64,000 nt of DNA, from contig JAHEZL010000011.1 of assembly GCA_023251095.1 (NCBI GenBank), forward strand, positions 1 to 64,000, read 5' to 3'. The position numbers and the translations under genes were made by a program. This document shows, piece by piece, positions 34,819 through 43,700 of this stretch. The notes under the pieces are model-generated. The model was not told the DNA's origin and made no database searches. It saw only the letters and a list, made by a program, of their open reading frames with translations. This DNA is from Flavobacteriales bacterium. Its GTDB lineage: Bacteria; Bacteroidota; Bacteroidia; Flavobacteriales_C; GCA-002722245. Positions within the stretch are counted from its first letter, which is position 1. Each line of letters starts with the position of its first letter.

Positions 34819-37239
34819 TTACAACTTCACCTGCAACGTCACATAAAAACTTCTGGCATCGGAAGGAATGATTCCCGGACCCGGATAAGCCTCTGCTCTT
34901 CTGGTGAAATAACGATTGTCCAATAAATTATTGATACTTCCTTCCAGCGTTAATTTCCTGTAAGTGTACGACAAGCTGAAATCCATTACATTATAAGCCG
35001 GAATCAATCCGTTCACGGCATTGGCTGTAAAAGTTGAATTGGTAGCATCTGTAAATTGCTGAGCAGTGTAAGAGTATTGATAAGACGCACCAAACTTTTT
35101 GTATTTGTATTTCACTCCCGACTTAAACAATATCGGAGGAACCAGCTCCACTTGCTTGCCTTCAAACGCTTTTTCTTTACTTCCGTTGTAAACCGCATTC
35201 ATCCATGAAAAATTACTGAAAACAGAAATCTTCATGTCTTTATTTCCTTTGATGAGCCACTTGTAAAAATCCACTTCAATCAAGGTTTCAAAGCCATAGG
35301 TTTTAGAATCAGAAACATTGGTGCGCAATAAATAAACGGTAGAATTAACGGTATCGGTTTTCAGAACCGAACCGATACGGTTGTTGTAGCCTAAGTAAAA
35401 GAAGGTTGCATCGAAGTACAAAAAGTTTTTATACGTTCCTCTGTAGCCCAAATCATAGGTGAATCCGGTTTCATCTTTTAAATTAGGATCCACCTGAAAA
35501 TTAGGATTCACCACACGCATGTCATTGAAATTAATGGAACGATAATTTTGTGAAAAGTTAGAATACAACTCAGTAGCTTTTGATGGATGCCAGCTCAAAC
35601 CCACACCTGCCAAAACAAATGAACGCTGACTCACCCTGTTGTCCTGATACTGCTGTTTGAAAATTACCTGTCCGGCTAAATTTTTATTTTCAACATTGTA
35701 ATAGCCGCTTGAACGGGTGTCAATGTATTCAAAACGAAGGCCCGGTGTAATGCTTAAGTTTTTAGTAAGTTTAAAAATATTTTCACTGAACACAGAAATG
35801 TTTCTGCTAGGAAAAGTATAAGCTGAATATTCGGGATTGGCACCATTTAAAAATGAAAAATGCGGCTGATTCGTACTATCCGCTAAGCCTTGCTTTCTAT
35901 CGGTATAGCCTTGATAATATCTTCCACCGATTAAAAACACAGAAGGAATTTTCAGCAGTGAATAATAATGCAGCAAACGGATTTCACTTCCGAAGTTTTT
36001 GTATTGATCGCTCAGCAGATTTCTTTCTTTACCGTCATCGGCGCGATTGATCTGATTGAGTGTTCCCAAAGCATCACGCGACGCAACGAGTCCGAAAGTT
36101 CTCACATTCAATCTTGTTTTTTCACTGAACTCATAATCGAGAGTGAAAGCCATTAGGTTCCAGTTGACATTGAACCAGTTTCGCACACGAATAGATTGTT
36201 GCGGATCTTGTTTAAACATTCCATCTGTCAATCCTCCCGGCTGATGCGCCAGATATTGCATAAGGGTATATTCCAATCCGATTTTAAACTTAGCAGAGAA
36301 TTTATATTGTAGGGAAGCATAGCCCGAATTCACATAAAAATCGGCGTTAGGTCTCCAGCCATTTCCCTGCTTTCTTTGTGCGTAAGCATAGTAAGTCAAT
36401 TTCCCAACGGTACCGCCAATGCTGTTGAATGAATTGATGAAGCCCCATGAACCCATGGTTTGACGGGTGGTTAACTCGAACTTTTTGTTTTCCGGACCTT
36501 TCTTCAGATTAAAATTAAGGAAGCCGCCAAACTGCGTTCCGTATTGTAAAGATGCGGCGCCACGCACAATTTCAATTTTGTCGATGGCCTCTGAAGGCGG
36601 ACTGTAATAGCTTTCGGGATAACCCAAAGCATCGGCACTGATGTCATAACCATTCTGGCGCGTATTGAAATTTGAAACACGATTGGGATTTAAACCTCTT
36701 CCGCCAATGCTCAGCTGAATACCCGCGCCATCACTTTCCCAGATATTTAATCCGCTGATTTTGCCGTAAATTTCACGGGCATTGTTAGTAGATTTATTGC
36801 CCGGCGTGGCATTCACATCAATCACCTCCGATTTTTTTCCTTCGTAAATAGAAGTTCCTTCTACCGAATTCAATTTTCCTACATTAAAGTTTTTTGATTT
36901 TTCAATAACGATGGGCGCAGTTTTAACAATGGATTTTGAAAATTTAAAATTCAGCCAAATGTCATTATTACTCACTGTTACTTTTGCATTTTGCACTTCT
37001 CTTTCCTCATAAAAAAGTGCCACAGTGTAATTTCCAGCAGGAATATTTTCAAAATAAAATTCACCTTTTTTATCAGTGAACACAAAAAGATTCAACTCTT
37101 CAACAACAACACGAACATGCTCTACATGGGTTGAATCTTCAGCAGAAATCACCTTTCCCGAAATAGAAAAAGAAAATGCAGAAAGAGGTAACAAAAGTAA
37201 AACTGCAAGACGGATACTATGAAGCAAAAACTTATTCAT
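34819..37239 (-). CDS. TonB-dependent outer-membrane receptor, probably for a metal complex
   Basis: This is an 806-residue TonB-dependent receptor. A signal peptide is followed by a CarboxypepD-like domain (SISGKVISAEDSTHVEHVRV... GEFYFENIPAGNYTVALF, ~25-95). The plug has YGKISGLNIWESDGAGIQLSIGGRG and IEIVRGAASLQYGTQFGG, and a ~22-strand barrel ends in aromatic-rich RSFYVTLQVKL. The plug and barrel are of the FecA/siderophore kind and not SusC. The ATG at 37239 shares one base with the stop of the imelysin-like gene (TGATG), implying translational coupling. A metal-chelate ligand is inferred from these neighbours. Confidence 0.88.
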   Translation of the reverse strand: MNKFLLHSIRLAVLLLLPLSAFSFSISGKVISAEDSTHVEHVRVVVEELNLFVFTDKKGEFYFENIPAGNYTVALFYEEREVQNAKVTVSNNDIWLNFKFSKSIVKTAPIVIEKSKNFNVGKLNSVEGTSIYEGKKSEVIDVNATPGNKSTNNAREIYGKISGLNIWESDGAGIQLSIGGRGLNPNRVSNFNTRQNGYDISADALGYPESYYSPPSEAIDKIEIVRGAASLQYGTQFGGFLNFNLKKGPENKKFELTTRQTMGSWGFINSFNSIGGTVGKLTYYAYAQRKQGNGWRPNADFYVNSGYASLQYKFSAKFKIGLEYTLMQYLAHQPGGLTDGMFKQDPQQSIRVRNWFNVNWNLMAFTLDYEFSEKTRLNVRTFGLVASRDALGTLNQINRADDGKERNLLSDQYKNFGSEIRLLHYYSLLKIPSVFLIGGRYYQGYTDRKQGLADSTNQPHFSFLNGANPEYSAYTFPSRNISVFSENIFKLTKNLSITPGLRFEYIDTRSSGYYNVENKNLAGQVIFKQQYQDNRVSQRSFVLAGVGLSWHPSKATELYSNFSQNYRSINFNDMRVVNPNFQVDPNLKDETGFTYDLGYRGTYKNFLYFDATFFYLGYNNRIGSVLKTDTVNSTVYLLRTNVSDSKTYGFETLIEVDFYKWLIKGNKDMKISVFSNFSWMNAVYNGSKEKAFEGKQVELVPPILFKSGVKYKYKKFGASYQYSYTAQQFTDATNSTFTANAVNGLIPAYNVMDFSLSYTYRKLTLEGSINNLLDNRYFTRRAEAYPGPGIIPSDARSFYVTLQVKL

Positions 37240-38336
37240 CAATCGCCATCATTGTCCTGATAAGAAATTAGCACTCCCAGTTTGGAAGGCATATCCACTT
37301 TCAAAGGAAGAACTACTTTTTGCAACTTTGAATAAACAGCTTCTACTGAAGACTGATTATTAATGATAGTTTGCGACAAGGCACCATTAAGTGCCGAACA
37401 GGCCAACAATGCATCAGCCAATTTACTTTGCATATCCTGATCAATGGCAACACCATCAAAAGCAACAAGATGATCATCCAAACCCAAACCGTTCACTGAG
37501 CCATATTTGCCTAAATACAAATTTTGAAAAGCTGTAACACTTGCAACAAGCATATCCACTGAATACCCACTATAATACGCTTCTACTTGTTTAGGCAAAG
37601 GAATACCTAAAGATTTTACTCCTACTGGAATACCTATTTTACCATCCCTAACATAACGCTCAAAATATTTATTCATGGCATTGATCAGCATACTTAAAGA
37701 CCCTCCAACACTGTAACTTGTATTTGCCACAAAATTTGGATAATACGAATTCCAGCTACTTACCACTTCATCTACCTTGCCTTTAATAGCCAATGTTAAT
37801 GCAAGTAAATAATTTTTGCGATTTGTGTTATTTATTCCCGACGAGTATAAAACCAACAACGCCGAATCACTTACGTTTTCTCCGAACAACAAATAATCTA
37901 TGGCAGGAAAACCCTTTGTGTCGGAATTAATTAATTGATCCAAGTTAAAATTACCTGCACTAATATTGCTTTCTATTTTAGAAGTGTTAACCGGATAAAC
38001 ATTTAAATTAGCTCGCAGCGCAAGCCCTTCTGCCGGACCAAATTCAAAAACATCGCATTTCTGCCATGAAATATATGCTGCCCTATACTTTGCTCTAACT
38101 TCAACAAGATTTTCTTGATTTATATTTGCAATAAAACTATCAACGGAAACACTCAATGCATTCACGTTAACTTGCAATTCGTTATAGGAAGGCAAAATGA
38201 TGTTCTTCCCTACATTTTCAAGCATTCCCTTTAAATCAAAATTCTTTTCTTCAACTTTTGACTTTGGGACACAGGCATAAAGAAATAGAGAAAATCCACA
38301 TACCGATGCTATAAATAGTTTCAAATGCTTCATCAT
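37239..38336 (-). CDS. Imelysin-like (peptidase M75 family) lipoprotein
   Basis: This is a 365-residue predicted lipoprotein (lipobox SLFLYACV). The helical domain carries YRAAYISWQKCDVFEFGPAEG and TKGFPAIDYLLFGE, the pattern of imelysin-like (IrpA/PF09375) proteins that take part in iron uptake in Bacteroidota. The GxHxxE motif of classical imelysins is replaced by GFPAIDY, as in IrpA-like members. Its ATG overlaps the DUF4856 stop by one base (TAATG) and its own stop overlaps the receptor ATG. It sits in the outer part of the periplasm, presumably feeding or serving the receptor. Confidence 0.85.
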   Translation of the reverse strand: MMKHLKLFIASVCGFSLFLYACVPKSKVEEKNFDLKGMLENVGKNIILPSYNELQVNVNALSVSVDSFIANINQENLVEVRAKYRAAYISWQKCDVFEFGPAEGLALRANLNVYPVNTSKIESNISAGNFNLDQLINSDTKGFPAIDYLLFGENVSDSALLVLYSSGINNTNRKNYLLALTLAIKGKVDEVVSSWNSYYPNFVANTSYSVGGSLSMLINAMNKYFERYVRDGKIGIPVGVKSLGIPLPKQVEAYYSGYSVDMLVASVTAFQNLYLGKYGSVNGLGLDDHLVAFDGVAIDQDMQSKLADALLACSALNGALSQTIINNQSSVEAVYSKLQKVVLPLKVDMPSKLGVLISYQDNDGD

Positions 38337-39487
38337 TACAAAGTTGCTTTAATAGATTCAAAGCCATAACGCGCAGCTAAAAAATCTTTGATATCGTTTA
38401 ACCCTTGGTTAGTAACATTCCACAGATTTTCGCCCAATTTATTTTTGATCAAATCCTCCACTTCTATCAAAGTCACTTTTCGTTTTGATGGGATATTGTA
38501 TTGCAAAGCTTTTATAAAACCTAGCATTTCTGACAATTCGTGCAATCTATTTCCTTGATTAGTTTCAATTAAAACTTCATTGGCATAATGAATTACACAG
38601 GCTGCAGTGAGTTTTTCCAACTCTAAATAAAGTATGTCGCGTTGTTCATTTTTGGTTTTGTTGTCTTTATTAGTAATCGCAGCTCTCATTTTTTTGAAAG
38701 CATTCATAATTTTATCATTGCTTCCTAATGAGGCATCTAACTCGTTGCTATAACTTGCCCAGTAACGAAGAGTTCCTGTTCCGGTGTAATTGGATTTAAA
38801 ATCGGCAGGTGCACCAAAATAACCAAAAGCCTCATCTGCATGATGTTCTAACAAAGTATAATTTTTACCGCTAATGATAGCAGAATTATCCACAGCATCA
38901 TCCAATTCATCCGCCAAGTAAGAATTATATAATTGATATAATATCACTGCACCCATCAGCCCCTTTTGATTCAACTGGGTAAACTCAACACCATTCTCGT
39001 CCACCAAAATTGTTGCGTTATTGCTCCTTTTAATTAAACCAGCTTTTCCACTGGAAGCTAAAGCACCAACAGCCCCACTATCGCTAGCTAGGGCAGCCTT
39101 ATCATAAAGAGATTCAAAAATTGATTGATCTAAAAAGAAAGTGTTTTCCTTCAATTGATGCTCAGAGGTGAAGGAGAAATTTCCGGCGCCATTTCCATCC
39201 GTATTGGCATACATATCCTTCAGAACTTGCGTGCTCAGTGCTTGTCCGGCATCACCAGTTTTCATTTTAGTATTTAATTCTACCAATTGATTAATTAAGT
39301 CGCTTTGTTCCTCTAAATTAACAGAAGAAGAATCAGATCTTAGAAAAGAATAAGTCGCAGGAACTTCATATGAATCGTCGTCTGCAGGAATCTTAGGATC
39401 TTTTTTACAAGAGGTGAAAAGTAAAGCTGCCGATAAAATTCCTGTTGCTGATAAACCCAGCCATTTTGTTGTTGTAAATTGACGCAT
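38336..39487 (-). CDS. DUF4856 lipoprotein
   Basis: This is a 383-residue predicted lipoprotein (lipobox LLFTSCKK). YEVPATYSFLRSDSSSVNLEEQSDLINQL, NGVEFTQLNQKGLMGAVILYQ and LLEHHADEAFGYFGAP are typical of DUF4856, a Bacteroidota family regularly found with imelysin-like proteins and TonB receptors. The paired histidines in LLEHHADEAFGYF could bind metal. It is translationally coupled to the imelysin gene and starts 48 nt after the small Cys-rich peptide gene. Confidence 0.85.
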   Translation of the reverse strand: MRQFTTTKWLGLSATGILSAALLFTSCKKDPKIPADDDSYEVPATYSFLRSDSSSVNLEEQSDLINQLVELNTKMKTGDAGQALSTQVLKDMYANTDGNGAGNFSFTSEHQLKENTFFLDQSIFESLYDKAALASDSGAVGALASSGKAGLIKRSNNATILVDENGVEFTQLNQKGLMGAVILYQLYNSYLADELDDAVDNSAIISGKNYTLLEHHADEAFGYFGAPADFKSNYTGTGTLRYWASYSNELDASLGSNDKIMNAFKKMRAAITNKDNKTKNEQRDILYLELEKLTAACVIHYANEVLIETNQGNRLHELSEMLGFIKALQYNIPSKRKVTLIEVEDLIKNKLGENLWNVTNQGLNDIKDFLAARYGFESIKATL

Positions 39488-39535
39488 TGTTTTTTAATTT
39501 TAAGGTTCGATTAAATAGTGATGGGAAAGTCTTGA

Positions 39536-39670
39536 TTAGTGTTTCGGACACTTTTTACAGGCTTTCCCTTTTTTGTACTTTTTACAGCAATCTTTCTTTT
39601 TGGAATCACAGGCCTGCATAATCTGAAGGAGGATGCAAGATGGTCCGTTTTGTTTTTCCGTAAAAGTCAT
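39536..39670 (-). CDS. 44-residue Cys/Lys-rich peptide, first gene of the metal-uptake operon
   Basis: This is a small peptide with six cysteines (12, 21, 28, 29, 38, 41) and a C-terminal His: the second half reads ACDSKKKDCCKKYKKGKA, then CKKCPKH. There is no signal peptide. The ATG at 39670 was chosen because the promoter at 39694-39724 lies just upstream and would exclude the longer frame starting at 39724. It is followed by DUF4856, imelysin-like and TonB receptor genes on the same strand. A metal-binding or sensing role is inferred from composition and context. It could instead be a regulatory leader peptide. I know no family for it. Confidence 0.6.
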   Translation of the reverse strand: MTFTEKQNGPSCILLQIMQACDSKKKDCCKKYKKGKACKKCPKH

Positions 39671-39693
39671 AACACTATATTTTAAGTACGACA

Positions 39694-39724
39694 CAAATGT
39701 ATCTCCGAAACGTTGGGGGTACAA
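39694..39724 (-). promoter_or_regulatory. Consensus promoter of the Cys-rich peptide/DUF4856/imelysin/TonB operon
   Basis: On the minus strand TTG (39724-39722), 20 nt, then TACATTTG (39701-39694). Both elements match the Bacteroidota consensus at correct spacing. The predicted start is about 15-20 nt before the peptide ATG. No Fur-like 19-bp palindrome was recognised here. Confidence 0.7.
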
Positions 39725-39778
39725 TACCTAAAAAGTGGTATAATGAGATGAGGGGTTCTTTTGTTGAAGAAATCTAAA

Positions 39779-39786
39779 TAGCTTTG
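39779..39786 (+). promoter_or_regulatory. Putative -7 element before the fatty acid hydroxylase gene
   Basis: TAGCTTTG matches TAnnTTTG and is followed by AATCA and the ATG at 39792. The spacing implies a leaderless or nearly leaderless transcript. Confidence 0.4.
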
Positions 39787-39791
39787 AATCA

Positions 39792-40718
39792 ATGGAAAAG
39801 ATCCTGAAACCCATACAACATGCCCTCCTTTATTTTTCGCAACCCGATGAGCGGATTTATTACCCTTACCTCATCAGCAGCGCCATTATTGCGGCACTTT
39901 TGTTTTTAACTTATAACAAAAGCTTTAAAGGTTTGCTAACCTATGTTTTTCCATATAAGAGGCTGATTCATATTTCATCGCTGAATGATATTTTGCTTTT
40001 GATCATTAATCACGTCATCAACGTGGTATTCTTCCTTCCTTTTTTAATCAATTCCATTTTACTGGCTTACCTTATACAGCAATGGATGAATGATTGGTTT
40101 GGGGAATCCGGCATACAAATTTCGGATACGGAAGCGATAGTATATTATGCTGTAGCTTATTTCATCATCAGCGATTTCAGCAGATATGTGCTGCACTTTC
40201 TGTTGCACAAAATTTCTTTTTTGTGGGAATTTCATAAAGTGCATCATTCGGCGGAAGTACTTACTCCTATTACCTTATACAGAGTTCATCCGGTGGAGAG
40301 CATGTTGTTTCAATTGCGGTCGGTATTTATTGGCGGATTGGTTTCGGGCGTATTTTTGTGGATTTATCCTTATTCCATCACACCTTATGTAGTTTGGGGA
40401 GTTCATGTGGGCACTTTTGTTTTTAATTTGCTGGGCGCAAACCTTCGCCATTCACATGTTTGGTTGTCGTTTGGAAAATATGTGGAAAGAATTTTCATCA
40501 GTCCGGCACAACACATCATTCACCACAGCAACGATCCCAAACACTTCAATAAAAACATGGGATCGGAACTGGCCATATGGGACTGGCTTTTCAAAACGCT
40601 TTACATCACCAAAGAAAAAGAAGACATCAAATTCGGTGTGGAAGAAAGTAAAGAACACAGGAGTTTGGTGAAAATTATTTTTCAGCCTTTTGGAAAAGTA
40701 TTTAGAAGAAAAAAATAA
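39792..40718 (+). CDS. Fatty acid hydroxylase/sterol desaturase family membrane enzyme
   Basis: This is a 308-residue di-iron membrane enzyme of the fatty acid hydroxylase superfamily. The His motifs are HFLLH, HKVHHS, the HSH of LRHSHVW, and HIIHH. Four or more hydrophobic segments flank them (for example YPYLISSAIIAALLFL and VINVVFFLPFLINSILLAYL). Such enzymes hydroxylate or desaturate lipid chains; in Bacteroidota several relatives are linked to carotenoid or hydroxylated-lipid synthesis, but the substrate cannot be told. It converges on the next gene with only 5 bp between stop codons and no terminator. Confidence 0.85.
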   Translation: MEKILKPIQHALLYFSQPDERIYYPYLISSAIIAALLFLTYNKSFKGLLTYVFPYKRLIHISSLNDILLLIINHVINVVFFLPFLINSILLAYLIQQWMNDWFGESGIQISDTEAIVYYAVAYFIISDFSRYVLHFLLHKISFLWEFHKVHHSAEVLTPITLYRVHPVESMLFQLRSVFIGGLVSGVFLWIYPYSITPYVVWGVHVGTFVFNLLGANLRHSHVWLSFGKYVERIFISPAQHIIHHSNDPKHFNKNMGSELAIWDWLFKTLYITKEKEDIKFGVEESKEHRSLVKIIFQPFGKVFRRKK

Positions 40719-40723
40719 TACTA

Positions 40724-43700
40724 TCACTCCCCTCCCAACACCGTCACATGTCCGATTTTAGTGGTGAGCAACTGATTGCCATTCACTTTATTTTCCATAT
40801 AACTGATTTTCCAAACATACACATCCACCTGAACAGGACGACCTTTAAACGTTCCATCCCAAACATCATCAGGATTATAACTTTCAAAAATCAACTCGCC
40901 CCAACGGTTAAATATCATCATGCTGTATTGATTGGAAGGCACATTACCATATACTTTCAAGGAACCATTCGGCCCGCCTTTGCCAATAATCAAAGCATTG
41001 GGAACATAAAAATTAGTAGGACAATATTCTTTTATTTTGATTTCATCTTTTACCATCGGACAAACTCCGTTGCTGATAAACACCTCATATCTGCCTTCTC
41101 TTAAAACACCAATAGAATTTGATTTCTCCTTGTTCAGCTCTCCGTTGATAAACCAAGTGTAAATTAAATTCGGATCGTCGTTGGCTCTTAGCACATGATT
41201 TCTTTCCAACTCAAAACACGGCGCAATCTCACCCAAATCACTATTTTTAAGTGTTGACACAGGAGTGCTTTCCACTTTTACTTCAATGGTGTCGGAAGCC
41301 GAACAGGAACCGATGGAAACTTTCACGAAATAAGTTCCTTCGTCGGTAACGTAAATACTTCTGCTGGTTTGAGCAGTCGACCATAAATAAGTCACATTTG
41401 ATTTATTGGCATAACCCGCATTTAAATCCAATCCCGCTTCACAAACCGTTGTGTCTTTTCCTAAGTTCACAACAGGAACCTCTGTATAGGCAACATTAAC
41501 GGTATCTGCATGAGAACACAAAGTTGTGGGATCGGTCATTTTCAACCAATAAGATCCAGCGGTATTTATAGTTAAATTTTGACTTGTTGCACCGGTATTC
41601 CATTTGTAATCCATTCCCGTTAATAAAATAGAAGGCAATAAATTCATTGTTGTTCCTGAACAGGCAATCAGTGAATCGTTGGCAAAATCGAAAGCAGGAA
41701 TGGGAGAAACAATTAATAAAGTACTGTCCTTGCTTTTACATTGTGTTGTGCTATTGGTAGCTGTCACCAAATATTTTCCGGCCGTTTTCACAAAAATAGC
41801 GCTGCTTGTTTTTCCGTTTTGCCAAAGTACATTCACGCCATTTCCAACACTGGCAGTAATCGCAACACTGTCGCTGGTGCAAATTCTATAATTGGGAGCA
41901 ATAGTAATGACAGGGAGTTGGTTCACTTTAATGTCGATATCCGCCGAACCTTTACACCCGTTTTTTTCAATATCCAAAGTATATTTTCCAGCTGTTTTTA
42001 CCGAATAAGTTTCATTGCTTCCCGCTCCGCTCTGCCATGAAAAAGTATAACCATTGCTCTTTTTAAAATTAGGTTCAGAAAGAATTAACGAATCTCCGGC
42101 ACACAATTCTTTGTCGGTATCTGAACTTTTAATATTTACCGACAATGAATTGCTCACCGCTACAACAGCTGTATCATAAGCCACGCAGCCATATTTGTTT
42201 TTCAGGACAACGTACACTTTTCCTCCGCCTACAATAAAAGCATCGTTAGCAGAAACAGCAGCTATTGCAAAAGCATCAGCAGTGGATGCATCCTGCCACA
42301 CATATTGATAAGGTCCGTTTCCATCATTGAAAGTTTTCAATTCATTGAACTGAACATCCAAACCTTCACACACTGTTTTATCTTTCAGTAAGCCCGAAAT
42401 ATTTGGCGCCGAATAAATAGAAACTTTCACTGTATCGGCAGCCGAACAAGAGTTTTGATCGATGGTAGTAACGCTGTAATCATTAGCAGAAGTCACTAAA
42501 AGTGAATTTTTATTTGTTCCCGAAACACCCGTGCTCCAAACATAATTTTTAAAAGTAGCAGCCACAGAAAGCGTCATGGATGCACCACACAAAGCTGTAT
42601 CCTTTCCTAAATCAGGTTTAACAGGTATTATGGTATTGACCAACATGGAATCAGAACTTTTACAACCTTGCGCATCTGTTACATTGATTGTGATTTTCGG
42701 ACTTCCATCCCAAACAATGCTATCTACTTTCGCACCCCATTTCCCGGTGCTCCAGGAGTAAAAAGAGTAATCATCCTGTACTGAAATGCTGTAAGTCTGA
42801 CCTTTGCAAATACTTGTATCTGCAGGTAATTTAACCTGCTCCACCGCATTTAAATTTACTTTTAAAGTATCAGAGAAAGTACATCCGTTTTTATCTGTCA
42901 CTTTAATCTGATAAGTGCCTGCGGTTTTAAATTTCACTCCCGTTATACTATCATTAGCCGTTGTATAATTTGTTGTGTTTGATCCTTTTTCCACATTTAC
43001 TGAAAACGCGGGAGATCCTGTTAATTTAAAAGTAAGCGACAAAGAATCTCCTTCGCAAATTGTTTTATTTCCCAGTACCGATAAGGTCGGCGGAGTGTTC
43101 ACTTTATATTTCACGGTATCCGAAATCGCCATGCATAAAGAGTCGTTCGGACTCACCGTATCGGTAATCACCAACTGATAATTCCCTTTTCCGGTGTTCA
43201 CAAAATCGTATTCTTCCAATCCTGATTTTTTCAAAACACCATCTTTATACCATCTGTATTCATAGCCCTTGATGTGATTTCCTTTGAAAGTAAAAACACT
43301 GTCTTTACACAAAGAAAGAGACCCCGGAGTGATCACGCTGGAATCGGGTTTTACACAATCCACATGACATTTGAAAGGCACCAAAACCGTATCTTTCAAA
43401 GTACACAAAGGATGCAGCGTGTTGGTGGCAACAACAGTATAAATTTTATCAACGAATTTTGATTCGGTAACATTTACAGGTGTTCCTGTCATATTCCCGG
43501 GTGTCCACAAATAAGTATAAGGATCGGGCGTGAAGGGACAATTTGCAGTGTATTCAAAAACAAAATAATCAACCAGCTGTTTGATGGCTCCGGCTTTAAT
43601 TGTATCTCTGCGAATTTCTTGACCATCAGGCCCTACCAACCACACCTGATATCTGCTGGCTTGTCGGTTTACTGCATCGGTACGGTGCGGATCACAAGAA

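Noticed and set aside
39671-39724. Longer 62-residue form of the Cys-rich peptide starting at 39724
   Set aside because: The extra codons coincide with the -33/-7 promoter elements, so translation most likely starts at 39670.
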